Counted from the stretch's first letter, positions 35,421 through 44,971 are shown. The stretch: 64,000 nt of DNA from Cloacibacterium caeni (GCF_907163125.1 NZ_OU015319.1:1364001-1428000); one strand, 5' to 3'. The notes: generated from the sequence alone by a model not told the origin. Numbers and translations are program-made.

Positions 35421-35738
35421 ACAACTAACATATTCTATGTCAAAAAACAAGAAAATTTTTAAATATTTTCAATTGGCAAATTGATGGGTTTTTACATAGG
35501 GCTTTTCTCGTTTGATGACTGCAAAAATGCGGCTTACCAGTTTGCATTTTACGTTGTTTAAGGCTAATAAACTGTGTTTTCCTTCTTCTTTTTTTCGTTC
35601 GTAGTATAATTTGTGTTCAGGATCGTGCCGAATGGAGGTTAAGGCTAGAAGATGAAGCAAAGATTTCATCTTTTTGTCTGCCAAAGGATTTACCCTATTT
35701 CTGCCTCTGATACTGCTTCCAGAGCTGTATTCAAATGG
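35421..35738 (-). mobile_element. IS110-family remnant, copy 2
   Basis: Behind ACAACTAAC the sequence matches copy 1 (17693 onward). The remaining frame (FEYSSGSSIRGRNRVNPLAD to KPYVKTHQFAN, stop at 35469) is the extreme C-terminus of the IS110 transposase without the nonsense codon of copy 1. Similarity stops at about 35738, where another fragment starts. Confidence 0.75.
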
Positions 35739-35845
35739 TGAAATTGGTAAAGCTTCCAAAGGTTTAGTATGACATACCAACAGTAAAAAAACCGAAAAAA
35801 CACCGACGCCTCGCTAAATTAAAAGAGCTGTTTCCCCATATTTAA
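35739..35845 (+). pseudogene. C-terminal gene fragment of unknown origin
   Basis: On the + strand one frame reads YDIPTVKKPKKHRRLAKLKE and ends LFPHI-stop (35845). Basic composition is like the tail of a transposase or nucleic-acid-binding protein. It is preceded by GEIGKASKGL in a shifted frame. Broken remnant, origin not identified. Confidence 0.3.
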
Positions 35846-35934
35846 ACCAAAACAGAACATTTTATTTTGTCCAACCTCATCTACACCTATATCTTACCGA
35901 ATAAGTTCAAAGATTTTCAAAAAAGCGTAAAAAA

Positions 35935-35966
35935 TTTGCTCAACAAAAAAATTATTTTTAGGTTTG
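35935..35966 (+). promoter_or_regulatory. Promoter of the ilv operon
   Basis: -33 TTTG (35935-35938), 20-bp spacer, -7 TAGGTTTG (35959-35966): a full consensus Bacteroidota promoter. Leader peptide 1 starts 19 bp later. Confidence 0.8.
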
Positions 35967-35984
35967 CATCACAAAACAAAGAAA

Positions 35985-36053
35985 ATGTACAACTCAATTA
36001 TTATTTCTTCTATTATTATTACTGGTCTGATTTCAGATTCCGGGGAGGAATAA
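35985..36053 (+). CDS. ilv leader peptide 1 (Ile-rich)
   Basis: A 22-codon ORF beginning MYNSIIISSIIITGLIS with seven Ile codons, all ATT, and one Leu. It overlaps the antiterminator strand GGGAGG and is followed by the terminator at 36082-36112. Stalling at Ile codons when charged tRNA-Ile is scarce would let the antiterminator form. Confidence 0.85.
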   Translation: MYNSIIISSIIITGLISDSGEE

Positions 36054-36112
36054 TTTTGATGTGATCGAAAGATATATTTGAAAGCCTCCCGAGAAATCAG
36101 GAGGCTTTTTTT
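36042..36112 (+). promoter_or_regulatory. ilv attenuator 1 (antiterminator/terminator)
   Basis: Terminator stem AAGCCTCC (36082-36089) / GGAGGCTT (36100-36107) followed by T5-6. The 5' arm CCTCCC (36085-36090) can instead pair with GGGAGG at 36043-36048, inside the leader peptide's last codons. A ribosome reaching the stop codon covers GGGAGG and permits termination. Confidence 0.8.
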
Positions 36113-36132
36113 ATAGAAATTAAAACAAGAAA

Positions 36133-36189
36133 ATGAATTTATATAACAACAATATTATTATCAGCATTATTATTAGCTCGCCACCGTGA
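36133..36189 (+). CDS. ilv leader peptide 2 (Ile-rich)
   Basis: 18 codons, MNLYNNNIIISIIISSPP, with six Ile codons (five ATT, one ATC) and one Leu. It lies 80 bp behind leader peptide 1 and before a second attenuator, giving a tandem arrangement. No separate promoter is visible between the two. Confidence 0.8.
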   Translation: MNLYNNNIIISIIISSPP

Positions 36190-36247
36190 GAGATGCTGCT
36201 GTACGCCAAACTGTAAGCCTTTCTCACTTTCGGGAAAGGCTTTTTTT
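36186..36247 (+). promoter_or_regulatory. ilv attenuator 2 (antiterminator/terminator)
   Basis: Terminator stem GCCTTTC (36217-36223) / GAAAGGC (36234-36240) plus T7. The alternative strand GTGAGAGA (36186-36193), which includes the leader stop codon, can pair with TTTCTCAC (36220-36227) and block it. Same logic as attenuator 1 with unrelated sequence. Confidence 0.78.
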
Positions 36248-36293
36248 ATGCCCAAGAAATTAAATAACAATTCAATAAAAAACAAAAACAAAC

Positions 36294-37181
36294 ATGTATT
36301 TCAACAACGAAACAGTCCTTTATCTGGACGGAAAATTTGTAAAGGCCACCGAATCTACAACCGATCTGTATGGTCAAACCCTTCATTATGGTTATGGTGC
36401 TTTTGAAGGTATCCGTTCTTATGAAACAGAACACGGAACCAAGGTTTTTAAAGCCGAAGAACATTACGAACGCTTAAAAAAATCCTGCGAACTGGTGAAA
36501 ATTCCTTTCGATTATACGGTGCAAGAATTAGTTGAAGCCACCTACGAATTGCTGGAAAAAAATAATTTAAAAAATGCCTACATCCGACCATTGGTGTATT
36601 GCGCCCCAAATATGAGTTTGACAAAACCTACGAGCGTTTCGCTGATGATTGCTGTGTGGGATTGGGGAGCTTATTTAGGTGAAAAATTATTGCGGTTAAC
36701 AGTTTCTTCCTATTGTCGTCCGCATCCAAAATCCATCCATATCAAAGCAAAAATCTGCGGTCATTATGTCAATTCTATCTTGGCAACTACCGAAGCAAAA
36801 GATAAAGGATTTGATGAAGCCTTGCTGTTGGATAGCGATGGTTTCTTGGCCGAAGGTCCGGGAGCGAATTTATTTTTTGAAAAAGATGGAAAATTATTCA
36901 CGCCCCAACTGGGAAATATCCTTCCGGGAATCACCAGATCTACGGTTTTGGAATTAGCCGAACAATTAGGCTTGGAAGTACAGCAAGGAAATTTTACTAA
37001 AGAAGATTTATTACAAGCCGACAGCGCATTTTACTGCGGAACAGCTGCCGAAGTGGTGGGAATAGCATCGGTAGATGATTATCAATTTCCTAAGAACTGG
37101 AACGATTCCTTGGGTAAAAAACTTCAAAACGCCTATTCACTTTTGGTAAGAGAACCATTAAAACAAAACCATTTCAACTAA
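36294..37181 (+). CDS. ilvE: Branched-chain amino acid aminotransferase
   Basis: 295 residues, PLP fold-type [18 protein letters not shown] near residue 30 holds the substrate/PLP region; the PLP-binding Lys is in [20 protein letters not shown] (~residue 147-160); [17 protein letters not shown] and [13 protein letters not shown] follow as expected. Transfers the amino group in the last step of Ile, Val and Leu synthesis. First structural gene behind the attenuators; its stop overlaps the ilvD start (TAATG). Confidence 0.95.
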   Translation: MYFNNETVLYLDGKFVKATESTTDLYGQTLHYGYGAFEGIRSYETEHGTKVFKAEEHYERLKKSCELVKIPFDYTVQELVEATYELLEKNNLKNAYIRPLVYCAPNMSLTKPTSVSLMIAVWDWGAYLGEKLLRLTVSSYCRPHPKSIHIKAKICGHYVNSILATTEAKDKGFDEALLLDSDGFLAEGPGANLFFEKDGKLFTPQLGNILPGITRSTVLELAEQLGLEVQQGNFTKEDLLQADSAFYCGTAAEVVGIASVDDYQFPKNWNDSLGKKLQNAYSLLVREPLKQNHFN

Positions 37182-38857
37182 TGAAAATACTCAACAAATA
37201 CAGCAGAACCATTACGCAAGATGAAACCCAACCTGCTGCACAAGCCATGCTTTATGCCATAGGATTAACGGAAGAAGATTTGCAAAAACCCCAAGTGGGA
37301 ATTGTGAGTATGGGTTACGAAGGAAATCCTTGCAATATGCATCTCAACGATTTGGCGAAAGAAGTTAAAGCCGGTGTGCAACAAGAAAATTTAGTCGGTT
37401 TGATATTCAATACCATTGGCGTAAGTGACGGTATATCCAACGGAACAGATGGAATGCGATTCTCTTTGGTTTCCAGAGATATCATTGCAGATTCTATAGA
37501 AACAGTGGTGAGTGCACAGTGGTACGATGCAGTTTTGGCAGTTGTGGGATGCGACAAGAATATGCCGGGATCGATCATCGCTATGGGAAGATTAAACCGT
37601 CCTGCTATCATGGTGTATGGCGGAACCATCCATTCAGGAAAATGGAAAGGCGAATCGCTCAATATCGTTTCGGCTTTCGAGGCTTTGGGTAAAAAATTTG
37701 GCAACACAATTTCTGATGAAGACTACAAAGGAGTAATTAAAAACGCTTGTCCCGGAGCGGGTGCGTGCGGAGGGATGTACACGGCAAACACGATGGCTTC
37801 GGCGATTGAAGCTTTAGGAATGAGTTTGCCTTACAGTTCTTCCAATCCAGCATTGAGCAACAATAAAAAAATGGAATGTTTTGATACCGGAAAAGCCATT
37901 CAGACCTTGTTGGAAAAAGACATCAAACCCAAAGACATCATGACCCGAAAAGCCTTTGAAAACGCAATGACGATGGTCACCGTTTTGGGCGGTTCTACCA
38001 ATGCGGTGATGCACTTGATCGCTATGGCAAATTCGGTGGATATAGAACTGACTTTGGATGATTTCCAAAAGGTAAGTAACCGTGTTCCGGTATTGGCAGA
38101 TTTGAAACCGAGCGGTAAATACTTGATGGAAGACTTGCACGAGGTAGGAGGAGTTCCTGCCGTGATGAAGTATTTATTGAAACATCATTTACTACACGGT
38201 GATTGCTTAACAGTCACCGGAAAAACCATTGCCGAAAATTTAGAATCGGTGCAGGATTTAACCGAAGGTCAGCAAGTATTTCTTCCCTTAGAAAATCCGG
38301 TAAAAGCAAACGGACATCTGCAAATGCTCTACGGAAATCTAGCTACCGAAGGAAGTGTAGCTAAAATAAGCGGTAAAGAAGGTGATTATTTTGAGGGAAC
38401 TGCCAAAGTGTTTGACGATGAATATGCCGTGATTGATGGCGTGAAAAACGGAAAAGTGAAACCCGGGAATGTGGTCGTCATCCGATACTGTGGACCAAAA
38501 GGCGGACCGGGAATGCCGGAAATGCTTAAACCGACTTCAGCGATCATGGGCGCGGGATTAGGCAATTCGGTAGCATTAATTACCGATGGCAGATTTTCAG
38601 GCGGAACCCACGGTTTTGTGGTAGGACATATTACACCCGAAGCTTTTTTAGGCGGAACAATTGCTTTGGTAAAAGATGGCGATTTGATTGCCATTGACGC
38701 TAAAAACAATACGATCAACTTAAAAGTATCTGAACAGGAATTAGAAAAACGAAAAGCAGCCTGGAAACAACCTTCCTTAAAAGCGAACAAAGGAGTGTTG
38801 TATAAATACGCACAATGTGTTTCAAGCGCTTCTTTAGGCTGTGTAACCGATAAATAA
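37181..38857 (+). CDS. ilvD: Dihydroxy-acid dehydratase
   Basis: 558 residues, normal length. Iron-sulfur ligand motifs CDKNMPGS (~residue 124) and [16 protein letters not shown] (~residue 190), third region [19 protein letters not shown], plus [12 protein letters not shown]. Converts dihydroxy acids to 2-keto acids in the Ile/Val pathway. Coupled to ilvE by overlap, 8 bp before ilvB. Confidence 0.97.
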   Translation: MKILNKYSRTITQDETQPAAQAMLYAIGLTEEDLQKPQVGIVSMGYEGNPCNMHLNDLAKEVKAGVQQENLVGLIFNTIGVSDGISNGTDGMRFSLVSRDIIADSIETVVSAQWYDAVLAVVGCDKNMPGSIIAMGRLNRPAIMVYGGTIHSGKWKGESLNIVSAFEALGKKFGNTISDEDYKGVIKNACPGAGACGGMYTANTMASAIEALGMSLPYSSSNPALSNNKKMECFDTGKAIQTLLEKDIKPKDIMTRKAFENAMTMVTVLGGSTNAVMHLIAMANSVDIELTLDDFQKVSNRVPVLADLKPSGKYLMEDLHEVGGVPAVMKYLLKHHLLHGDCLTVTGKTIAENLESVQDLTEGQQVFLPLENPVKANGHLQMLYGNLATEGSVAKISGKEGDYFEGTAKVFDDEYAVIDGVKNGKVKPGNVVVIRYCGPKGGPGMPEMLKPTSAIMGAGLGNSVALITDGRFSGGTHGFVVGHITPEAFLGGTIALVKDGDLIAIDAKNNTINLKVSEQELEKRKAAWKQPSLKANKGVLYKYAQCVSSASLGCVTDK

Positions 38858-38865
38858 ATTAAAAA

Positions 38866-40596
38866 ATGAAAACAATAGAATTAGAAACTCCCAAACAAAC
38901 TTCGGTGCTGTTGCAATCCACAGGTGCAGAAGCGGTGATACAAAGTCTGAAAGCCGAAGGTGTAAAAACAATATTTGGCTACCCAGGTGGTGCGATTATG
39001 CCCATCTACGATGCCCTGTTTGATCATCTTGAAGAAATAAACCACGTTTTGACCAGACACGAGCAAGGTGCTATTCACGCTGCTCAAGGATATGCCCGAA
39101 CTTCCGGAAAAACAGGCGTTGTATTCGCAACTTCAGGTCCGGGTGCTACCAATTTAATCACAGGTTTAGCCGATGCATTGATCGATTCTACGCCCTTGGT
39201 TTGCATCACCGGACAAGTGGCTTCTCACCTTTTGGGAACGGATGCTTTTCAAGAAACTGATGTGATGGGAATTTCAATGCCTGTAACCAAATGGAATTGC
39301 CAGGTCACCAAAGCAGAAGATATCGCTCCTTCTATAGCTAAAGCATTTTACATCGCAAGTTCGGGTCGTCCAGGACCTGTTTTGGTGGACATTACCAAAG
39401 ATGCTCAGTTTGAAAAGCTGGATTTCTCTTACGAAAAGTGTACAGCGGTTAGAAGTTTCCAACCGAAACCCAAACTGAATGCAGATCAACTACAAGCAGC
39501 AAGCAAGCTTTTGAATGAAGCAAAAAAACCGTTGATGATTGTCGGTCAAGGTATTATGCTTTCCAATGCGGAAGATGAATTATTGGTTTTTGCCGAAAAA
39601 ACTGGCGTTCCGGTGGCTTCCACGCTTTTGGGATTGGGTGCTTTCCCCGCAAATCACCCCCAATTTGTTGGAATGGTTGGTATGCACGGTAATTACGCAC
39701 CTAATGTAAAATCCAATGAGTGTGATGTCCTTTTAGCAGTCGGAATGCGGTTTGACGATCGTGTGACGGGCGATGTTTCTCGTTATGCAAAACAAGCAAA
39801 AGTGGTTCACATAGACATTGACGCTGCCGAAATTAATAAAATCATCAAAGCAGATGCACCCGTTTTAGCCGATGCTAAAGAAGCTTTAGCTTTTTTAAAC
39901 GATTGGGTAGAAAAGCAAAATCATCAAAGTTGGTTAGATGAATTTCATCACGCAAAAGAAAATGAATTGCAGGTGTTGTCTAAAAACAGAAATAAAGATT
40001 TTTCTGATGAATTAAGAATGGATTTGGTCATCGATTTACTTTCTCAAAAAACCAATGGCAATGCAGTGATAGTAACCGATGTGGGACAACATCAAATGAT
40101 GGCAGCACAGTTTTATCAATACAATCAAACCAAAAGCAATGTTACCTCTGGCGGATTGGGAACGATGGGTTTTGCACTTCCGGCCGCTATCGGAGCAAAA
40201 ATGGCCAACCCAGAAAAACAAGTGGTTGCTATCATTGGCGATGGCGGTTTCCAAATGACTTTGCAGGAATTGGGAACCATCATGCAGAATAATATCGGGG
40301 TAAAAATCATCATTCTAAATAATGAATATCTAGGAATGGTGCGGCAGTGGCAACAAATGTTCTTCGAGAAAAGATATTCCTTCACCAACATTCAAAGTCC
40401 AGATTTTGTAGCATTGGCGGCTTCTTACAACATCAAAGGAGTAAAAGTGGAAAAACAGGAAGATTTAAGCAATGCTTTAGATCAGCTTTTAAACACAGAA
40501 AATGCCTTTCTACTAGAAGTGAAAGTAGCCAAAGAAGACAATGTTTTCCCGATGGTTCCCACAGGAGCTTCGGTTGCTGAAATTCGATTACAATAA
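38866..40596 (+). CDS. ilvB: Acetolactate synthase, large catalytic subunit
   Basis: 576 residues. ThDP catalytic Glu in HVLTRHEQGAIHAAQGYART, N-terminal FGYPGGAIMPIYDAL, central FAD-binding domain, and C-terminal ThDP motif GDGGFQMTLQELGTIMQNN. Condenses pyruvate with pyruvate or 2-ketobutyrate. Followed 10 bp later by the small subunit gene. Confidence 0.97.
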   Translation: MKTIELETPKQTSVLLQSTGAEAVIQSLKAEGVKTIFGYPGGAIMPIYDALFDHLEEINHVLTRHEQGAIHAAQGYARTSGKTGVVFATSGPGATNLITGLADALIDSTPLVCITGQVASHLLGTDAFQETDVMGISMPVTKWNCQVTKAEDIAPSIAKAFYIASSGRPGPVLVDITKDAQFEKLDFSYEKCTAVRSFQPKPKLNADQLQAASKLLNEAKKPLMIVGQGIMLSNAEDELLVFAEKTGVPVASTLLGLGAFPANHPQFVGMVGMHGNYAPNVKSNECDVLLAVGMRFDDRVTGDVSRYAKQAKVVHIDIDAAEINKIIKADAPVLADAKEALAFLNDWVEKQNHQSWLDEFHHAKENELQVLSKNRNKDFSDELRMDLVIDLLSQKTNGNAVIVTDVGQHQMMAAQFYQYNQTKSNVTSGGLGTMGFALPAAIGAKMANPEKQVVAIIGDGGFQMTLQELGTIMQNNIGVKIIILNNEYLGMVRQWQQMFFEKRYSFTNIQSPDFVALAASYNIKGVKVEKQEDLSNALDQLLNTENAFLLEVKVAKEDNVFPMVPTGASVAEIRLQ

Positions 40597-40606
40597 ATTA
40601 AAAAAA

Positions 40607-41146
40607 ATGAACAAAATGGAATCATTAGAACGCCCATTCACCGTATCCATATTTACGGAAAATACAATCGGAATGCTCAACCGCATCACCATCATTTTCA
40701 CAAGAAGACACTTGAATATTGATAGTATAACTGCTTCGGAAACAGAAGTAAAGGATGTACATCGTTATACAATTGTTTTAAGAACGAGCAGGGAAAAAAT
40801 CGATAAAGTTGTTGGGCAAATCGAAAAATTAATTGATGTTCTGAAAGCCTTTGTACACGAAGATGATGAAGTGGTACATCAGGAAATAGCTTTATATAAA
40901 ATCAAAACAACAGAACTTAAATCAATTAATGTGGAGCAGGTAGTGAGAGAAAACAGCGCCAAAATTCTCACCGTCGATCCCGATTTTATCGTCATTGAAA
41001 AGACTGGATACAAAGCAGAAACTCAGGCTTTATTGGATAAACTAAAACCCTTCGGCATTTTAGAATTTGCCCGATCCGGCAGGGTTGCGGTAACAAAATC
41101 AATGAAAGAATTAAGCACTTATTTAAAAGAATTAGAAATCAATTAA
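40607..41146 (+). CDS. ilvN: Acetolactate synthase, small regulatory subunit
   Basis: 179 residues from ATG 40607 (MNKMESLERPF); MESLERPF (40616) is an alternative. The open frame extends to 40541 inside ilvB, which is rejected. N-terminal ACT domain (FTVSIFTENTIGMLNRITIIFTRRHLNIDSITAS) binds valine for feedback control, and the C-terminal domain (AKILTVDPDFIVIEKTGYKAE) activates the large subunit. Confidence 0.93.
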   Translation: MNKMESLERPFTVSIFTENTIGMLNRITIIFTRRHLNIDSITASETEVKDVHRYTIVLRTSREKIDKVVGQIEKLIDVLKAFVHEDDEVVHQEIALYKIKTTELKSINVEQVVRENSAKILTVDPDFIVIEKTGYKAETQALLDKLKPFGILEFARSGRVAVTKSMKELSTYLKELEIN

Positions 41147-41162
41147 AAATAAAACAATAAAA

Positions 41163-42209
41163 ATGGCACAATTAAATTTTGGCGGCGTAATGGAAAATGT
41201 CGTAACACGAGAAGAGTTTTCATTAGAGAAAGCAAGAGAAGTACTAAAAAATGAAACCGTTGCAGTAATCGGTTACGGCGTACAAGGTCCTGGACAAGCC
41301 TTGAACTTGAAAGATAATGGTGTAAATGTGATTGTAGGACAACGAAAAGGAACAAAAAGTTGGGACAAAGCATTGGCTGATGGCTGGGTAGAAAATGAAA
41401 CCCTTTTTGATGTAGAAGCCGCTTGCGAAAAAGGCACTTTGCTAATGAATTTATTATCAGATGCTGGGCAAATACAAGCGTGGGAAACCATGAAAAAACA
41501 CTTAACTGCAAGAAAGTCATTGTATTTTTCACACGGTTTTGGCGTTACATTTCATGAAAAAACCGGCATCGTTCCGCCCAAAGATGTAGATGTATTTTTG
41601 GTAGCACCCAAAGGTTCAGGAACTTCGTTACGAACATTATTTTTAAAAGGACAAGGGTTAAACTCCAGTTATGCTGTTTATCAAAATGCTACAGGAAAAG
41701 CAGAAGAGAAAGCCTTGGCATTAGGCATTGCCATTGGTTCGGGCTATTTGTTTGAAACTACATTTCAAAAAGAAGTATATAGCGATTTAACCGGAGAACG
41801 AGGTGTTTTGATGGGAGCTATCGCAGGCGTTTTTGAAGCGCAATACCATGTACTTCGTCAGCGAGGCCATTCACCAAGCGAAGCATTTAACGAAACCGTA
41901 GAAGAACTGACCCAAAGTTTAATGCCTTTGGTAGCGGAAAACGGAATGGATTGGATGTTTGCCAATTGTAGCACCACCGCACAACGAGGCGCATTGGATT
42001 GGAAAGGTAAATTTAGAGATGCCACAACCCCTGTTTTTAATGAATTGTATGATGATGTACTTTCTGGAAAAGAAGCAGCCATCGTTATCGAAGCCAACAG
42101 CAAGCCGGATTACCGGGAAAAACTCAACGCAGAACTCAAAGAATTACAGCAAAGTGAGTTGTGGCAAACCGGTATGCAAGTTCGAAAATTAAGACCTCAA
42201 ACCAAATGA
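41163..42209 (+). CDS. ilvC: Ketol-acid reductoisomerase
   Basis: 348 residues. NADPH-binding motif VAVIGYGVQGPGQALNLKDN with downstream VGQRKG (phosphate-binding Arg/Lys), HGFGVTFHEKTGIVPPKDVD, and the all-helical knotted C-terminal domain with acidic metal ligands (LTGERGVLMGAIAGVFEA; TVEELTQSL). Its TGA overlaps the ilvA start (ATGA). Confidence 0.96.
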   Translation: MAQLNFGGVMENVVTREEFSLEKAREVLKNETVAVIGYGVQGPGQALNLKDNGVNVIVGQRKGTKSWDKALADGWVENETLFDVEAACEKGTLLMNLLSDAGQIQAWETMKKHLTARKSLYFSHGFGVTFHEKTGIVPPKDVDVFLVAPKGSGTSLRTLFLKGQGLNSSYAVYQNATGKAEEKALALGIAIGSGYLFETTFQKEVYSDLTGERGVLMGAIAGVFEAQYHVLRQRGHSPSEAFNETVEELTQSLMPLVAENGMDWMFANCSTTAQRGALDWKGKFRDATTPVFNELYDDVLSGKEAAIVIEANSKPDYREKLNAELKELQQSELWQTGMQVRKLRPQTK

Positions 42210-43450
42210 TACATTTGACAAAAATACAAGAGGCAGCGGAAAATCTAAATGGCGTGTCGGTGCATACGCCTCTGGTAAAAAACGAGAACCTGAGTGAGCA
42301 ATTTGCTGCTCAGGTTTATCTGAAACGCGAAGATTTGCAGCCCGTGCGTTCTTATAAATTGCGTGGTGCGTATCATAAAATCAGTTCTCTTTCCGAAAAT
42401 GAAAGAAAATTAGGCGTTGTATGTGCCAGTGCGGGTAATCACGCTCAAGGTGTAGCTTTTGCGTGTAGAAAACTCAACATAAAAGCCGTCATTTATATGC
42501 CCATTACTACACCTGCACAAAAAGTAAAACAGGTAAAACTCTTCGGAAAAGAAAACGTAGAAGTGGTTCTCAAAGGAGATACTTTTGATGATGCTTACAA
42601 CGAAGCGATGCTTTTCAGCAATGAAAATAAAGCAGTTTTTGTACATCCGTTTGATGATGAATGGGTGATTGCCGGACAAGGAACTTTAGGATTAGAAGTT
42701 ATAGAGGATACCAGAAATAAAATCGATTTCTTATTCTTCCCGATTGGTGGTGGCGGTTTGGCAGCAGGAGTAATTTCGGTTTTTAAACAGTTAAGTCCCG
42801 AAACTAAACTTATCGGCGTGGAACCACAAGGTGCCGCTTCTATGAAAACATCGTTGGAAAACGGTAAAAATACTATACTCACCGACATTGATAAATTTGT
42901 AGATGGAGCAGCCGTAAAACGAGTGGGCGATAAACCATTTGAAATCTGCCAACATTCATTAGACGACATCGTTCTGGTGCCTGAAGGAAAGGTTTGCACC
43001 ACGATTTTAAAATTATATAACGAAGAAGCCATAGTGGTAGAACCGGCAGGAGCTCTGAGCATCGCAGCCTTGGATTTGTATAAAGATCAAATCAAAGGAA
43101 AAAATGTGGTCTGTATTGTCAGCGGAAGCAACAACGACATTACAAGAATGGAAGAAATCAAAGAGCGTTCCTTGATTTATGAAGGTTTGAAGCATTATTT
43201 CATCGTCAACTTTCCACAACGTCCCGGTGCATTAAAAGAATTTGTAAACGATGTTTTAGGCGAGAATGATGACATCACTTATTTTCAATTCACCAAAAAG
43301 AACAACCGCGAAGAAGGTCCGGCAGTGGTGGGTGTAGAATTAAAAAACAGATTTGATTTAGATCGTATGGAACAAAAAATGAAAACAAAAAAAATCAATT
43401 ATCAGCATCTGAATCAGCAGAAAGAGTTGTTTACGCATTTGATATTTTAG
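42206..43450 (+). CDS. ilvA: Threonine dehydratase (biosynthetic type, one regulatory domain)
   Basis: 414 residues from ATG 42206, coupled to ilvC by a 4-bp overlap; the longer frame from 42161 is rejected. PLP Lys in KREDLQPVRSYKLRGAYHKI (~residue 50), Gly-rich loop PIGGGGLAAG, and a C-terminal ACT-like domain (YFIVNFPQRPGALKEFVNDV). Supplies 2-ketobutyrate for isoleucine, so the operon covers the whole Thr-to-Ile route. No leu genes accompany it. Confidence 0.94.
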   Translation: MIHLTKIQEAAENLNGVSVHTPLVKNENLSEQFAAQVYLKREDLQPVRSYKLRGAYHKISSLSENERKLGVVCASAGNHAQGVAFACRKLNIKAVIYMPITTPAQKVKQVKLFGKENVEVVLKGDTFDDAYNEAMLFSNENKAVFVHPFDDEWVIAGQGTLGLEVIEDTRNKIDFLFFPIGGGGLAAGVISVFKQLSPETKLIGVEPQGAASMKTSLENGKNTILTDIDKFVDGAAVKRVGDKPFEICQHSLDDIVLVPEGKVCTTILKLYNEEAIVVEPAGALSIAALDLYKDQIKGKNVVCIVSGSNNDITRMEEIKERSLIYEGLKHYFIVNFPQRPGALKEFVNDVLGENDDITYFQFTKKNNREEGPAVVGVELKNRFDLDRMEQKMKTKKINYQHLNQQKELFTHLIF

Positions 43451-43810
43451 AATATTCTGTACAATATGTGCTGTAAAATTCAAACAATAGTCCATTAATT
43501 TTTAGTCAGCGAATTTGGTGGCACATTTGCAAAACCTCATAAGCCCACGCCAAATCAAGATTCATAAAAGAGCCTCCAAGCCCACGCACGAAGGCAGTAG
43601 TGAAATGGACAGACAACAACAAGACAGAAAAGAAGGGCGAACTTACTACAACCGTAGCTGTTGCACAACTCCTTTTTTTTAGAAAATAGTTTTGAGAAAC
43701 ATAAAATTTTGACCTCGTTTATTTTTCGATTAATTCAGAAACCAGATTTAAAGAGTGTTTTTAGTTAAGATTAAAATCTTGAAACTTTAATTGGTCTATA
43801 AATTTTATTT
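43451..43810. other. Gene-free region behind ilvA with a solo IS1182 end
   Basis: Contains sequence of the type CACATTTGCAAAACCTCATA and AAGCCCACGC, twice in varied form, typical of Bacteroidota intergenic palindromic elements. At 43654 the IS1182 end starts (GTAGCTGTTGCACAACTCC). No gene seen. Confidence 0.45.
43654..43715 (-). mobile_element. Solo right end of an IS1182-family element
   Basis: GTAGCTGTTGCACAACTCC and the next ~40 bp (TTTTTTAGAAAATAGTTTT, ACATAAAATTTTGACCTC) match the complement of the right end of the intact copy (16355-16412). The similarity fades at about 43715 and no transposase follows. Flanked on the left by CTACAACC. Confidence 0.7.
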
Positions 43811-44791
43811 TTAAACTTTGCTTTTTGCGATTTTATTGGCGAGAGCGCTTACATAGAACAGTTGGAAACTGTGGTAAATCATAATCGGCAATAGGAAAAG
43901 AACTTTTTGTTCTTCGGGAATCCCTAGTATCATCACGAATAAACTGCCATGAACCAAAGATTTTTTGGAGCCACAAAAAGTGGTGGTAATAGTATCTTCT
44001 CTGCTGAAACCCAATCGGTGCGAAATGCGTTTTAAAATCTCATATACAATAAAAAAAAGCGCTATTGCAGCAAGTGTAATCACCACAAAGACCAATAAAG
44101 GAACGGTAGAAAAAATATTCTCGATAAATGCTTTAGAAAAGCTTTCGTAAACGATGAGTAAAATAATTAGACGGTCAAATTCTGCAATGATTTTACTGTA
44201 TTTCGTTACCCAATTTTTGAAAATCGGATTGAGCAGAATTCCCAAGATAATCGGCAAAAGAACTTTGAGTAAGAGTTGTTGGATAATCTCTGCTTGATGG
44301 TTTTCGGCAGCTTGAGCATTTAAGAAAAATCCCATCAATAAAGGCGTCATTACAATGCCAATAAGTCCAGAAATAGAGGCATTAAAAATAGCCGAAGTCA
44401 CATTTCCTTTGGCAATAGACACCATCACTACCGATGAAGAAACCGTAGAAGGCAAACACGCTAAAAAATATACGGAAAGCCAACTTTGGAAGTAAGGCGA
44501 ATCTTTAAAAATTGGATAAAAAACCAAAACCAATGCAGGAAAAAGAATGAAAGTTCCCGCCTGAACCAATAGGTGCAACTTCCAATTGGAGACATCTTTC
44601 AGGACTTCTTTCAAGTTGAGTTTTAACCCGTACAAAAGGAAAATTCCCGCAATTCCCCAATCGATGAATTGCTCTAAGTTAAAAATTCTGTTATAAGATT
44701 CTTGGTAAGGAATGAGTTTTCCCGCCAAAACCATTACCAGCAACAGCAACAAGAAAACATTCTGTTTATCGGCTAATTTTTTAAGATTCAA
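43811..44791 (-). CDS. Bile acid:sodium symporter-like transporter (SBF-like, PF13593 type)
   Basis: 326 residues, nine to ten membrane helices. Characteristic segments: GIAGIFLLYGLKLNLKEVLK, VYFLACLPSTVSSSVVMVSIAKGN (crossover region), and FCGSKKSLVHGSLFVMIL near the end, the signature of the YfeH/SBF-like branch. Likely a sodium-coupled organic-anion carrier in the inner membrane. Divergent from cas1. Confidence 0.8.
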   Translation of the reverse strand: MNLKKLADKQNVFLLLLLVMVLAGKLIPYQESYNRIFNLEQFIDWGIAGIFLLYGLKLNLKEVLKDVSNWKLHLLVQAGTFILFPALVLVFYPIFKDSPYFQSWLSVYFLACLPSTVSSSVVMVSIAKGNVTSAIFNASISGLIGIVMTPLLMGFFLNAQAAENHQAEIIQQLLLKVLLPIILGILLNPIFKNWVTKYSKIIAEFDRLIILLIVYESFSKAFIENIFSTVPLLVFVVITLAAIALFFIVYEILKRISHRLGFSREDTITTTFCGSKKSLVHGSLFVMILGIPEEQKVLFLLPIMIYHSFQLFYVSALANKIAKSKV

Positions 44792-44912
44792 TTTCAGTAT
44801 TTTCTACAAAGATACAGCAGATCAGGTTGGTGGGGAAATTATTTAGAAAATTGTAGCTTCTATAGGCTTTGTTAATGATTTTTTCTTACAGGGGAAAGTT
44901 GATTTGTACTAT

Positions 44913-44928
44913 TACGGAAAACCATAAT
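44913..44928 (+). promoter_or_regulatory. Shared CRISPR-locus motif, copy upstream of cas1
   Basis: TACGGAAAACCATAAT, 16 bp, identical to 53292-53307 upstream of the tracrRNA and cas9. TTTG lies 6 bp before it here and 5 bp before it in the other copy. Located 43 bp before the cas1 ATG. Confidence 0.65.
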
Positions 44929-44971
44929 TTTAATTGGACTAATCCTCGTAAATTTATTATAAAAATTTGCC

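Noticed and set aside
40541-40606. Longer start of ilvN inside ilvB
   Set aside because: Overlaps ilvB in another frame; MNKMESLERPF is the usual beginning of the small subunit.
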